A DNA stretch of 48,808 nucleotides from an uncultured Eubacteriales bacterium (GTDB lineage Bacteria > Bacillota > Clostridia > Oscillospirales > Acutalibacteraceae). Below the pieces are notes generated by a model that worked only from the letters and a program-made list of their open reading frames with translations, made no database searches and was not told where the DNA came from. Below are positions 6,702 through 15,651 of this stretch, one piece after another. The translations under genes and the position numbers were made by a program. The stretch is from positions 1 to 48,808 of the forward strand of contig OMWP01000019.1 of assembly GCA_900314795.1 (NCBI GenBank), read 5' to 3'. The number at the start of each line of letters is the position of its first letter. The first letter of the stretch is position 1.

Positions 6702-9122
6702 ATGAAAGACTTTACCGAAAGCCTGAATCTACCGGTTCTGCCGCTTAGGGGCGTTGTCATGTTCCCTAAGATGATGCTGAACTTTGATGTGAACCGTGCG
6801 CGTTCCAAGAGCGCCATCGATATGGCGGTCGAGGGTGAACAGCTCATCTTCGTCACCGCGCAGATGGACGCAGGCGTGAACGAACCGACGGTGAACGATA
6901 TCTTTAAGGTGGGCGTTGTCTGCCGCATCAAGCAGGTCGTCAAGGAAGACCGCAAAGCCACCCGTGTGGTCATCGAGGGTCTTTGGCGCGGCGCGATCAT
7001 CGAGAGCGTGCCCAACGACAGCTGTCTGTACGCGGCGATCGAACCCTTCGGCAACACCCGCAGACAATCTTTAACGACACGCGATATCGCCCTGATGCGT
7101 TCGCTCAAGGCGACCTTCGAAAGATACATAGAGCTCGCGCCCAAGCTGCCCGCCGACATCCTCTTTAAGATCGGCATGGCGAATGAGCCGGGCGAGCTGG
7201 CTGATTTTGTCGCGTCCAACGTCATGCTTGACGTTGAGATCAAGCAGATGATCCTCGAGACCGTCAACCTGTCCGACCGCCTGGAGGTGCTGATCGACGC
7301 GATGCAGAACGAGATCTTCATCATGAGCGTCGAACAGGACATCATGGAGAAGGCGAAGGAGCGTATTGACCAGAGCCAGCGTGATTACTACCTGCGCGAG
7401 CAGATGAATGTGATCCGCGACGAGCTGGGCGAGGGCGGCGAATTCAACGATATCGACGAGCTGCGCAAGAAGATCGCCGAGATGAAGCTGCCCGAAGAGG
7501 TCGAAAAAGCGCTGATGAAGGAGTGCTCCCGACTGGAGCGTCTGCCTGTCGGCACCAACGAATCCAGCGTGATCGAGACCTACATCGATACCGTCTTAGA
7601 GCTGCCGTGGAACACCATGACGGAGGAGACTATCGATCTGGAAGCCGTTCGTGAACAGCTCGACCGTGACCACTACGGACTCGACAAGGTCAAGAAGCGC
7701 ATCATCGAACAGCTTGCCGTGCGTAAGCTCAGCGATAAGGCGAAGGGGCAGATCATCTGTCTGGTCGGCCCTCCCGGCGTCGGCAAAACCTCCATCGCGA
7801 CCTCGATCGGTGAGGCGATCGGCAGAAAGAGCCACCGCGTCGCCTTAGGCGGCGTGCGTGACGAGGCTGAGATCCGCGGTCACCGCCGCACCTATATCGC
7901 CTCCATGCCCGGCCGCATCATCAACGCGATCCGCAAGTGCGGCACCCGCAATCCGCTGTTGATCCTCGACGAGGTCGATAAGCTCAGTGCCGACTACAAG
8001 GGCGACCCGTCCTCGGCACTGCTAGAGGTGCTTGACAGTGAGCAGAACTATGCCTTTGTCGATCACTATATCGACCTGCCGTTCGATCTGTCCGATGTGA
8101 TGTTCATCACCACTGCCAACGACGCCGACGCGATTCCCGCGCCCCTGCGCGATCGTATGGACGTCATCGAACTGCCGTCCTACACGCGCGTCGAAAAGTT
8201 CAATATCGCCAAAAAGCACCTGCTGCCCAAGCAGATGGAGCTCTGCGGCGTCAAGCGCAAGAACTTCCGCATGACCGACAAGGCGATCTATTCCGTGATC
8301 GATTTCTATACGCGTGAGGCGGGTGTACGTAATCTCGAGCGCGAGCTGATGGCGATCCTGCGCAAGGCGGCTGTCGCGATCCTCGCCGATCCCGAGACCG
8401 TTGTGCGCGTCAACGACAAGAATCTCGACGCTTATCTCGGCGTCAAAAAATATCTCGACGATATCTCCGCGAAGAAGGATGAGGTCGGTCTCGTGAACGG
8501 ACTGGCGTGGACGGCTGTCGGCGGCACACTCCTGCCGCTCGAATGCGTCGTGATGCCCGGTTCCGGCAAGATCGAGCTGACCGGCTCCCTCGGCGATGTG
8601 ATGCAGGAGAGCGCCAAGGCGGCGATCACCGCGATCCGCACCCGCTGTGAGCGCTATCAAATCGATGCGGATTTTTATAAGAACAACGATATCCACCTGC
8701 ACGCCTTAGAGGGCGCGATCCCCAAGGACGGCCCCTCCGCGGGTGTGACGATGGCGACCGCGCTGTATTCCGCTTTGACGGGATTGCCCGTCCGTGCCGA
8801 CGTTGCCATGACCGGTGAGATCGGCATCAGCGGTAAGGTACTGCCCATCGGCGGTCTCAAGGAAAAGAGCATGGCGGCGTATAAATCGGGCGTCAAGCAC
8901 GTCATCATCCCCAAGGAGAATGAGCGCGACCTGGCCGATTTCGATCCCGAGATCCGTGAGAACATCACCTATCATCCTGTCGAGACCATTGACGAGGTGC
9001 TCGCCCTTGCGATCGTATCAAAGAAGAAACCCGCCGCAAAGACTGCGAAAAACAGCAGAAAAAAAGCGGCAAAGCCCGCTTCCAAACGTGTGGAAGTGAC
9101 TGCAAAAGGCTCCCTTTTCTAA
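6702..9122 (+). CDS. lon: ATP-dependent protease Lon (LonA type)
   Basis: This 806-residue AAA+ serine protease is soluble. The N-terminal substrate-binding domain begins LPVLPLRGVVMFP. Walker A is GPPGVGKT (356-363) and Walker B is LLILDEVDK (about 419-427). The protease domain has the Ser-Lys dyad at Ser679 (PKDGPSAG) and Lys722 (GLKEKSMAA), which matches E. coli Lon numbering. The start at 6702 follows CAAGGAG; the longer frame from 6663 lacks a good site. The tail after residue 773 is Lys/Ala rich. The final codons GSLF and the TAA stop lie inside the repeat element at 9107-9261, so the C-terminus has been set by that insertion. No sign of truncation in the core. Confidence 0.97.
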   Translation: MKDFTESLNLPVLPLRGVVMFPKMMLNFDVNRARSKSAIDMAVEGEQLIFVTAQMDAGVNEPTVNDIFKVGVVCRIKQVVKEDRKATRVVIEGLWRGAIIESVPNDSCLYAAIEPFGNTRRQSLTTRDIALMRSLKATFERYIELAPKLPADILFKIGMANEPGELADFVASNVMLDVEIKQMILETVNLSDRLEVLIDAMQNEIFIMSVEQDIMEKAKERIDQSQRDYYLREQMNVIRDELGEGGEFNDIDELRKKIAEMKLPEEVEKALMKECSRLERLPVGTNESSVIETYIDTVLELPWNTMTEETIDLEAVREQLDRDHYGLDKVKKRIIEQLAVRKLSDKAKGQIICLVGPPGVGKTSIATSIGEAIGRKSHRVALGGVRDEAEIRGHRRTYIASMPGRIINAIRKCGTRNPLLILDEVDKLSADYKGDPSSALLEVLDSEQNYAFVDHYIDLPFDLSDVMFITTANDADAIPAPLRDRMDVIELPSYTRVEKFNIAKKHLLPKQMELCGVKRKNFRMTDKAIYSVIDFYTREAGVRNLERELMAILRKAAVAILADPETVVRVNDKNLDAYLGVKKYLDDISAKKDEVGLVNGLAWTAVGGTLLPLECVVMPGSGKIELTGSLGDVMQESAKAAITAIRTRCERYQIDADFYKNNDIHLHALEGAIPKDGPSAGVTMATALYSALTGLPVRADVAMTGEIGISGKVLPIGGLKEKSMAAYKSGVKHVIIPKENERDLADFDPEIRENITYHPVETIDEVLALAIVSKKKPAAKTAKNSRKKAAKPASKRVEVTAKGSLF

Positions 9123-9261
9123 GGGAGCTGTCTGCGGACACTTGTGTCACGCAGACTGAGGGTTGAAAGACGTAAGATTCGGATGACGTTTTCCGTTAGA
9201 CACACGGCAACCCTCCGACCTCGCCTTACGGCGAGCCCACCTCCCTTAGGAAAGGGAGGCT
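9107..9261. repeat. MITE-like element that supplies the lon stop codon
   Basis: Imperfect 24-base terminal inverted repeats (GGCTCCC..AAGGGAGC at the left, CCTCCCTT..AAGGGAGGC at the right) enclose smaller hairpins (GTCTGCG..CGCAGAC, CTCGCC..GGCGAG). The left arm contains the last four codons and the stop of lon (TAA at 9120-9122). The right arm ends 15 bases before the engB ATG. The arms match the size and plan of the elements at 4170-4332 and 9852-10001, with different sequence. Confidence 0.75.
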
Positions 9262-9276
9262 GAAAGGGAGATTCCT

Positions 9277-9864
9277 ATGCTGAATGTCACATTTACCTAT
9301 TCCGCGGGACTGAGCTCCCAGCTGCGCCCCGATGACCGCCCCGACGTGGTCTTTTCAGGTCGCTCCAATGTGGGCAAGTCCTCGCTGATCAATAAGCTTT
9401 GTAACCGCAAGGGACTGGCGCGCGTCAGCTCCAAGCCCGGCAAGACCGCGACCATCAACTTTTTTGACGCAGGTTCGTTCAATCTGGTCGATCTGCCCGG
9501 CTATGGCTACGCCAAGGTCAGCAAGGTCGAAAAGCTGAGATGGGCGGAGCTGGTCGAGGGCTACTTTGCCGCCGATCGCGACATCGCGCTGGTGGTGCAG
9601 ATCATCGATATGCGCCACAAGCCGACCGCCGACGATATGAACATGATCAACTTTCTCTATGACAGCAACATCCCGTTCATCGTCGTCGCCACCAAGGCGG
9701 ACAAGCTCAACAAGGGCGCGTATGCCGCGCAGCTCGAGCAGCTCTCCGGCATCATGGCGAATTACCCGAATGTCGGATTATACCCCTTTTCCGCGCTGAG
9801 GGGCGACGGCAAAGAGGCGATCTTAGACGCGATACAGGCGCATTTAAACTTGCCTTCCCCTTGA
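9277..9864 (+). CDS. engB: Ribosome biogenesis GTP-binding protein EngB/YsxC
   Basis: This 195-residue TrmE-Era-EngA-EngB-type GTPase is needed for 50S subunit assembly in Firmicutes. Motifs: G1 GRSNVGKSSL, switch region KPGKTATINFF, G3 DLPGYG and G4 TKADK. The length is normal for the family. The ATG follows GAAAGGGAG. Its place directly after lon is the conserved Bacillus/Clostridium order. The last residues (LPSP) and the TGA stop are encoded by the left arm of the repeat at 9852, so its exact C-terminus is probably variable between strains. Confidence 0.95.
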   Translation: MLNVTFTYSAGLSSQLRPDDRPDVVFSGRSNVGKSSLINKLCNRKGLARVSSKPGKTATINFFDAGSFNLVDLPGYGYAKVSKVEKLRWAELVEGYFAADRDIALVVQIIDMRHKPTADDMNMINFLYDSNIPFIVVATKADKLNKGAYAAQLEQLSGIMANYPNVGLYPFSALRGDGKEAILDAIQAHLNLPSP

Positions 9865-10001
9865 GGGGAAGGTGTCGCCGCCGACTGAGGCGGTGACGGA
9901 TGAGGTGGAAGCCTTTCCGTTTATCAATGTACAACATGAGGTGGACGCGTTTCCACCTCATCCACCGCAAAGCGGTTCCCCTTCCCCTCAAGGGGAAGGC
10001 T
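9852..10001. repeat. MITE-like element with perfect 21-bp terminal inverted repeats
   Basis: The left arm (9852-9872) and right arm (9981-10001) are exact inverted copies, each a self-complementary GCCTTCCCC..GGGGAAGG hairpin. Inside lie GGATGAGGTGGAAGCC and matching TTTCCACCTCATCC. It is the second copy of the family at 4170-4332. The left arm encodes the end of EngB; the right arm ends eight bases before the lysA ribosome binding site. Confidence 0.8.
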
Positions 10002-10021
10002 TTACTTTGGGAGGTATGAGT

Positions 10022-11302
10022 ATGAAAAAGACACCGTTTTTGACTAAGGCGATGGCAGAAGATATCATCAAGGATATCCCCACGCCGTTCCACATCTACG
10101 ACGAAAAGGGCATCCGCGAGAACTGCCGCCGTTTGTACAAGGCGTTCTCATGGAACAAGGGCTTCAAGGAGTATTTTGCCGTCAAGGCGACCCCGAATCC
10201 CTATCTGCTCAGCATCCTCAAGGAAGAGGGCTGCGGCGTTGACTGCTCGTCGCTCACCGAGCTCGTGATGAGTGAAGCGTGCGGCTTTTCGGGCGAGGAC
10301 ATCATGTTCTCCTCTAACGTTACGCCCGAAGAGGACATGAAAAAGGCGTATGAGCTGGGCGCGTATATCAACCTCGACGATCTCAATTTTGTGCCCTTCA
10401 TCGAGCGCGTCACCGGCGTTCCCGAGACGATCTGCTGCCGCTATAATCCCGGCGGCACCTTCGAGCTTGCCGCGTCACGCACCGGCGTTCAGGTCATGGA
10501 CAACCCCGGTGAGGCGAAGTACGGCATGAGCGAGGATCAGATGGCTGAGGCGTTCACTCAGCTCAAAAAGGACGGCGCGAAGCATTTCGGCATCCACGCG
10601 TTCTTAGCGTCCAATACCGTAAGTAACGAGTATTATGCGGAGCTCGCGTCCATCCTGTTCCAACTCGCCGTCCGTCTCAGAGACCGCTGCGGCGTGCATA
10701 TCAGCTTCATCAACCTTTCCGGCGGCATCGGCGTCGATTACCGCCCCGAGGAACCGACCAACGACATCATGATCATCGGTGATCTCGTCCGTCAAAAGTA
10801 TGAGGAGATCTTGACCCCCGCGGGCATGGACGACGTTGCGATCTTCACCGAGCTGGGTCGCTACATGATGGCGCCCTACGGCGCGCTGATCGCGACCTGC
10901 CTGCACACCAAGCACATCTACAAGGACTACATCGGTCTGGACGCTTGCGCCGCCAACCTCATGCGCCCCGCGATGTACGGCTCCTACCACCACATCACCG
11001 TGCTCGGCAAAGAGAACGACCCCTGCGATTTCAAGTACGACGTGACAGGCGGTCTGTGCGAGAACAACGATAAATTTGCCGTTGATCGCATGCTGCCCGA
11101 GATCCTGCCCGATGACCTGATCTATATCCACGACACCGGCGCTCACGGCTTCTCGATGGGCTACAACTACAACGGTAAGCTCAGATCGGCAGAAGTCCTG
11201 CTCAAGGAGGACGGCTCCCATCAGCTGATCCGCCGTGCCGAGACGATGGACGACTACTTCGCGACCTTCGACTTCTCGCCCTATCATTTCAACACAAAAT
11301 AA
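10022..11302 (+). CDS. lysA: Diaminopimelate decarboxylase-like PLP enzyme
   Basis: This 426-residue fold-type III (alanine racemase-like barrel) decarboxylase probably converts meso-diaminopimelate to lysine. The PLP lysine is Lys55 in FAVKATPNPYLL. The glycine-rich phosphate loop is INLSGGIGVDYRPE, and ELGRYMMAPYG is the usual ExGR segment. The active-site Cys region reads GGLCENNDKF where many LysA proteins have CESxD, so it belongs to a divergent Clostridia branch, and a different amino-acid substrate is possible. The start at 10022 is chosen for its GGGAGG seven bases upstream. A longer frame from 9872 would only translate the repeat element. Confidence 0.82.
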   Translation: MKKTPFLTKAMAEDIIKDIPTPFHIYDEKGIRENCRRLYKAFSWNKGFKEYFAVKATPNPYLLSILKEEGCGVDCSSLTELVMSEACGFSGEDIMFSSNVTPEEDMKKAYELGAYINLDDLNFVPFIERVTGVPETICCRYNPGGTFELAASRTGVQVMDNPGEAKYGMSEDQMAEAFTQLKKDGAKHFGIHAFLASNTVSNEYYAELASILFQLAVRLRDRCGVHISFINLSGGIGVDYRPEEPTNDIMIIGDLVRQKYEEILTPAGMDDVAIFTELGRYMMAPYGALIATCLHTKHIYKDYIGLDACAANLMRPAMYGSYHHITVLGKENDPCDFKYDVTGGLCENNDKFAVDRMLPEILPDDLIYIHDTGAHGFSMGYNYNGKLRSAEVLLKEDGSHQLIRRAETMDDYFATFDFSPYHFNTK

Positions 11303-11315
11303 TATGCATAAAACG

Positions 11316-11345
11316 ATCTCCCTCACCTGATCGGGTGGGGGAGAT
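11316..11345. terminator. Stem-loop after lysA
   Basis: ATCTCCCTCACC and GGGTGGGGGAGAT pair around TGATC. On the minus strand it is followed by CGTTTT, so it may stop the convergent minus-strand transcript as well as lysA. On the plus strand there is no T-tract. Confidence 0.55.
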
Positions 11346-11354
11346 TATGCATCA

Positions 11355-11384
11355 CAAAAGCGCCGCCACGATCGTGACGGCGCT
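11355..11384 (-). terminator. Terminator of the secreted-protein operon
   Basis: AGCGCCG, a C-A mismatch and CACGATCGTG give a long GC-rich hairpin. Read on the minus strand it is followed by TTTTG. It lies 46 bases after the small 54-residue gene. Confidence 0.7.
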
Positions 11385-11429
11385 GATGATTTTATAGGGA
11401 GCAGCTGTGCGCTCCTTTACAGCATTATA

Positions 11430-11594
11430 CTAATTCCAAGAGCGGGGAGGAGTTGGTACCTCTCTGGCAGTTGATGCTACATCTTCGAAAACCTTCTCTT
11501 CAACAGAAGCGTTGTTCCAGTCGGAGGTGGTGATGACGTCTTCATCCGAGAAGCGCGTGATGATCAAAATCGATTTCTCATATTTTTCTTTCAT
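11430..11594 (-). CDS. Small acidic 54-residue protein with DVITTS motif
   Basis: A short frame starts at an ATG with AGGAGG nine bases upstream, 14 bases after the stop of the large beta-helix gene, so it is very likely translated from the same message. The protein is MKEKYEKSILIITRF followed by SDEDVITTSDWNN and a Pro/Arg-ending tail. There is no signal peptide, Cys residue or membrane segment. Small proteins of the plan Lys/Tyr-rich start, hydrophobic ILxITxF, then EDVITTS are, to my recollection, widespread in Ruminococcaceae and of unknown role. The layout (charged leader, then a Ser/Thr/Asp core) resembles a modified-peptide precursor, but no maturation enzyme is nearby. Function unknown. 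Confidence 0.7.
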   Translation of the reverse strand: MKEKYEKSILIITRFSDEDVITTSDWNNASVEEKVFEDVASTAREVPTPPRSWN

Positions 11595-11608
11595 TTCCTT
11601 ACCTCCTC

Positions 11609-14600
11609 TTAGTTTCCTGCCATATCGGCAACGCGGTTGTAGTTGGTGTAGCAACCGCCGAGGACATTGGTTCCGGTGTATTCGCTGTACGCGACGCGCT
11701 CCAAGCCGTTGGCGTCTTTATACCGAATGTACGGACGGGCGAGCACATCTTTGCCCTTGTCTGATCCTGCGTCTTCATAGGTGATCACGAGGGAGTAGAG
11801 CAGATATTTGTCGAAATTCTGGTGGTCGCGTCTTACCACGCCGTTTTTGCTGTCGGTTACCTTTGACGTGCAGTTGACGTTCTTCGCAAAGCCGAAGTAG
11901 TTTTCATTAGTCGCTTCAGCGGACGATGTGTCGATACCGTTCGCAGTCTCGCTGACATATTTCAGCTTTTCGTCTGAACCGTGCTTTACGCCGTCGCAAT
12001 GATAATCGATCCAGCCTTTATGAGTTGCGGCGACATAGCCGTATTCGATGTTGTTGGGCTTGATCTTGTTGATCTCGTTGACGACGTCCATATTCAGCGA
12101 GGTGATGAAGCGCATACCGCCGGGCATTTTCGGTTTATCGTCAAAGTTGTAATCGCGCATTTCCTTGCGGATCTGCACACCCGCCAGGTCAAAGCCGCCG
12201 TAGGTGGTTTCGCCGCCGGGGAGGATACTCGGATCGTTCTCGTCCTTTTTGACGTTATCCACCTTGATCCAGTGCGCGTAGATGTCCTTCGCGTATTTGT
12301 CGGTACCGAACTGCACGGGACGGGTATCGTTGTCGTTCTCCCGATCGTAGTACCAGCCCTTGAAGATGTAGGGGCAGCTGTTAGTATCGGTCGGAACGAC
12401 CTCGGGAACGGTGTAGAATTCATCGATCGTCTCGCCGACCTTGACATCTTTTCCTGTCGCTTCAACATAGGAGGTGAAGATGTCGTTATTATTGTAATGA
12501 TCGTCGATCTCGGTGTTGTTGATATGGTAATCAGGCTTTTTGCGGACGAGCCGGACTTCGTCATCCGTTCCGGATTCTATCGTGGTTGTTCTAGTATGTT
12601 TTGTTTTAAAAGATATTGGTATTAGCTTTGCATTGATGTCGCCGGTTTCTATATCGTATTCATATAAAGTACCGTTTGGTGGATTGCTATTAACATAGTC
12701 TACAGTAGTTGTAGTAGTTGTAGTGGAATCAGTCGAAAATCTGTAGTAAGTATCATTTAGATAGTTTGTATAATCAGTTTTGTTTATATATAACAGTAAT
12801 TTCCCCTGATATGGTTGGTTTCGATAATCTGCTATAAATTCAAGACTTCCGCCTCTCTGCTGATCGGTCCCCACCTTTTGTTTTGCGGTGTAGGTTAAGT
12901 ATATGTTCCGCGAATCAGTAGGCTTCTTTTCAATAGTAATATTAGATAACGGACCGGATGCTAAGGTTGTGTTGGATTTTGGAGTGAAAGTATATTTTAT
13001 ATTATTTGTATTATACTGGTTGACTCCACCTGTAACATCGTAATTGTTCATATTCTCAAAACGATACTTTAACTCATTTAATATGTCTATTTGAGTTAAA
13101 GCAGTTTGATTTTTTAATTGAGGATTCTGGATTTCTATTATTTCATATTGACCCGTATTGTTGGCATAAGGTGCCAGATATCTCTTTAGATAGTTATTGT
13201 ATGTTCCTATACTTTCTACAGGATGTCTTTCAACTGTGTACACACGATATGCCGATGTCTCGTCCGGCTCTTCGATTACGGTTTTTACACTTCTGTCTAC
13301 GACCCATGTCTCGTGGTCGGAGGTGAAGTATTTGTTGGGGTGAACCTCGGGGTTATGTTCTTTGTAACCGCTTGTCAAAAGCTCTGCCGCGCCGTTGTCG
13401 GGAGCTTCGATATCGCTCATATTATCGTCCCAGAGTCTCGGGTCGGACAGACCGATCTGGGATCCGCTGAGGTCACCGTCAACATAAACCGGTAACAGTT
13501 CTTCTTGGGAACCGGTTGTCGATTTTTTACCGATCAGTACATTAAGATTGTTTGACGTTCCGTTGAAGGTATTGTTTTGGATGACATCCCTGCCGGAAAT
13601 ATGCAGTTCTGTATCTGCGATATAATAAACGCCTGCGCCGCGATCGCCGGAGGAGTTGCCGGTGATGGTTGTATCCTTAATTGTGGCTTTCGGCAAGTAG
13701 TACGTATTATCGTCTTTTTTAAATATTTTGTTTGCTAAATACACGCCGCCGCCGTTTCCATTGGCTATGTTGCCTGTGATCGTACAGCCGTCAATATCAG
13801 CGTTTGTCCAGTAATAGAATGATGCTACACCCGCGCCGTGATCCGCGTGGTTGGAAGAAATTGTTGCGTCGTGGATTTGAACGGGAGTACCTACGCCGTA
13901 TACAAGTACACCGCCGCCGATACCTTTTGCAAAGAGATCATCATCATTACTATAAGTTCCGGTAGCTTTGTTGTCTGTAATTGTACCGCCTTTGATATAG
14001 AGACCGGGATCGCTCGGTGCGGCGCCCAACAAAGCGTTCGTTGCGTTGCTGTACCCCGTGCTTGCGATGCCGTTTACTTCTGCGCCTGTTGCGATCGGGA
14101 TGGCATAAGCATAAACAAAACCGGAGGCGAAAACACCCGCGCCCCCCAGCGCTTCGTTACCGCTGATTATGCCGCCGTTAATCACGGCTTTGCTTGTGAG
14201 TTGTCCGTTTGCCGGTTTATTGTGACTTACTACAGCAACGCCGCCGCCAAAATTAGTTGCTCTGCAGTTGCTGATCGTACCGCCGTTCATAATGAAGGTA
14301 GAGCCGGCGGTAACAAATACACCGCCGCCCATAGCGGCATACTGTCTGGAGTAGTCTGCAACAGGATAATCCGATGTGGCATAACAATCTGTAATCGTGC
14401 CGTTTTCCATGATGAAATTACCGCCGTTAAATACCGCAACACCGCCGCCGTAGCAGACCGAACCGCCGTTGATACCGCAGCTTTGAATCGTACCGCCGTA
14501 CATATGGAAGGTGCCGCCATTTACAGTGACGCCACCGCCGAAGTAGTTGTTTCCGGTGCGATCGGTGAGTGTGACTTTGTCATACATATTGCATGTGGAA

Positions 14601-15043
14601 CCACGTAAAATATAGATCAAGCCTGGCTCGTCGTTGGCGACGTGTGTAAAGCCATCGTTGTTGCCTGATAAGGTCAATTTAGTATCTCCGTCTTCGACTC
14701 CGAGGTTGACTGTACCGCCGTTTTCAATGTAAACCGCAGAAGAACGGGTAGCAGTAATAGTATGACCGTTACCGAGTACCGTGACAACAGCGTCCTTGTG
14801 TGTGACATTGACCTGACCGCCTATGATATCACCGGTCAGGTTGATGGTGTAATTACCGCCGTTTGTATTGATTTCGTTACAGGCGGCTTTAAGCTCGTCC
14901 GCCGTGCCGACGTATTTGACGGTACCTTCCTCAGTCGCCGCCGTGTCAACATCCGCCGCGTTCACCGTGATCGGGAACGCCGTGAGCGTCATACCGATCA
15001 TCAGTACGGCAAGAAAAATACTCAACGTCCTTTTTAAAACCAT
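11609..15043 (-). CDS. Large secreted beta-helix surface protein
   Basis: This 1144-residue protein has a signal peptide (MVLKRTLSIFLAVLMIGMTL, cleavage probably after NAA near 30). Residues about 60-500 are a right-handed parallel beta-helix of repeated coils such as GGGVAV, FIMNGGTISNC, ATIKDTTITGNSS, as in polymorphic-membrane-protein and pectate-lyase-like adhesins. A less repetitive, AT-richer middle follows (bases about 12600-13200, Thr/Asn/Tyr rich). Next is an InlB/Listeria-Bacteroides-type repeat (YIFKGWYYDREND ... IYAHWI). A C-terminal domain of about 170 residues (GGMRFITSLN, YGYVAATHKGW, RPYIRYKDANG) has no function I can name. There is no sortase motif or dockerin. The start has AAGGAGGAAAGG upstream. 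Likely a host- or polymer-binding surface protein; partner unknown. Confidence 0.85.
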   Translation of the reverse strand: MVLKRTLSIFLAVLMIGMTLTAFPITVNAADVDTAATEEGTVKYVGTADELKAACNEINTNGGNYTINLTGDIIGGQVNVTHKDAVVTVLGNGHTITATRSSAVYIENGGTVNLGVEDGDTKLTLSGNNDGFTHVANDEPGLIYILRGSTCNMYDKVTLTDRTGNNYFGGGVTVNGGTFHMYGGTIQSCGINGGSVCYGGGVAVFNGGNFIMENGTITDCYATSDYPVADYSRQYAAMGGGVFVTAGSTFIMNGGTISNCRATNFGGGVAVVSHNKPANGQLTSKAVINGGIISGNEALGGAGVFASGFVYAYAIPIATGAEVNGIASTGYSNATNALLGAAPSDPGLYIKGGTITDNKATGTYSNDDDLFAKGIGGGVLVYGVGTPVQIHDATISSNHADHGAGVASFYYWTNADIDGCTITGNIANGNGGGVYLANKIFKKDDNTYYLPKATIKDTTITGNSSGDRGAGVYYIADTELHISGRDVIQNNTFNGTSNNLNVLIGKKSTTGSQEELLPVYVDGDLSGSQIGLSDPRLWDDNMSDIEAPDNGAAELLTSGYKEHNPEVHPNKYFTSDHETWVVDRSVKTVIEEPDETSAYRVYTVERHPVESIGTYNNYLKRYLAPYANNTGQYEIIEIQNPQLKNQTALTQIDILNELKYRFENMNNYDVTGGVNQYNTNNIKYTFTPKSNTTLASGPLSNITIEKKPTDSRNIYLTYTAKQKVGTDQQRGGSLEFIADYRNQPYQGKLLLYINKTDYTNYLNDTYYRFSTDSTTTTTTTVDYVNSNPPNGTLYEYDIETGDINAKLIPISFKTKHTRTTTIESGTDDEVRLVRKKPDYHINNTEIDDHYNNNDIFTSYVEATGKDVKVGETIDEFYTVPEVVPTDTNSCPYIFKGWYYDRENDNDTRPVQFGTDKYAKDIYAHWIKVDNVKKDENDPSILPGGETTYGGFDLAGVQIRKEMRDYNFDDKPKMPGGMRFITSLNMDVVNEINKIKPNNIEYGYVAATHKGWIDYHCDGVKHGSDEKLKYVSETANGIDTSSAEATNENYFGFAKNVNCTSKVTDSKNGVVRRDHQNFDKYLLYSLVITYEDAGSDKGKDVLARPYIRYKDANGLERVAYSEYTGTNVLGGCYTNYNRVADMAGN

Positions 15044-15105
15044 TCCTTTCCTCCTTAAAAACCTTCAATCAATGATTCGGACAATCTTTTGATTATTTAT
15101 GTGTA

Positions 15106-15126
15106 CAACGGTACGGTATACCGTTG
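15106..15126. promoter_or_regulatory. 21-bp inverted repeat upstream of the beta-helix gene
   Basis: CAACGGTA and TACCGTTG flank a five-base centre, 63 bases upstream of the start codon. The symmetry and size suit a dimeric repressor site, or it may be a small hairpin. No regulator gene is adjacent. Confidence 0.35.
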
Positions 15127-15155
15127 GCTGATACAATTTATCAATCATAGAAAAT

Positions 15156-15200
15156 GAAAAACCTCGATCGGCAGTGTGCATGCTTAGCAGCCGATCAAGG
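15156..15200 (-). terminator. Terminator after the dockerin gene
   Basis: CCTCGATCGGC (15162-15172) and GCCGATCAAGG (15190-15200) pair with one mismatch. On the minus strand the hairpin is followed by TTTTTC. It separates the lipoprotein-dockerin pair from the beta-helix gene, which therefore probably has its own promoter. Confidence 0.75.
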
Positions 15201-15258
15201 TCGTGAAGTGTTCTTGGCTGTTATTTGTAACAGTAATTTGTTGAAGTATCTGTCGGAA

Positions 15259-15651
15259 TCACGGCTTGAAGATGATCTGTCCCCAGCCCTCGTCGTCGGT
15301 CGGGAATACGGTCGGCGCCACCGTGGGAGCCGTTGTCGGCGCTGTTGTCGGTGCGTTGGGATCAAACGGGAGAGAGGGGATGAGCCCAGCCTTATAGCGC
15401 AGGATCAGCGTCGCGTCAGCGCTCGTGACAGCACCGTCCTGATCCACATCGCCTGTAGCGGCGTAATTGTCGTTTGGCGTTTGGATGTTTGCCAGCACAT
15501 TTTGGATCATGGTCGCGTCCTGTACGGTGATCGATCCGTCGCCGTCGACGTCGCCGATGATCGGCTTCTCTGCCGCGGTATTTGAGATCGCAAACGCGAA
15601 TAGGATCAGCACCGATGCGATCACAGCAAATGTTGATTTAACCAAGTTCAC
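15259..15651 (-). CDS. Free-standing secreted dockerin protein
   Basis: This 130-residue protein has an N-terminal hydrophobic signal (VKSTFAVIASVLILFAFAIS). A type I dockerin follows, made of two calcium-binding repeats, GDVDGDGSITVQDATMIQ and GDVDQDGAVTSADATLIL. It ends in a Thr/Ala/Pro linker (TAPTTAPTVAPT) and the short tail DDEGWGQIIFKP. Dockerins bind cohesins and normally attach to enzymes; here no catalytic domain is present. The start is a GTG at 15651 with GGAGGTGG upstream, inside the end of the lipoprotein gene (14-base overlap), so translation is probably coupled. Alternatives: a cell-surface calcium-binding repeat protein, or a remnant of a larger dockerin enzyme. Confidence 0.8.
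   Translation of the reverse strand: MNLVKSTFAVIASVLILFAFAISNTAAEKPIIGDVDGDGSITVQDATMIQNVLANIQTPNDNYAATGDVDQDGAVTSADATLILRYKAGLIPSLPFDPNAPTTAPTTAPTVAPTVFPTDDEGWGQIIFKP

Noticed and set aside
9872-10021. N-terminal extension of the diaminopimelate decarboxylase
   Set aside because: It would translate the inverted-repeat element; a proper start with GGGAGG exists at 10022.
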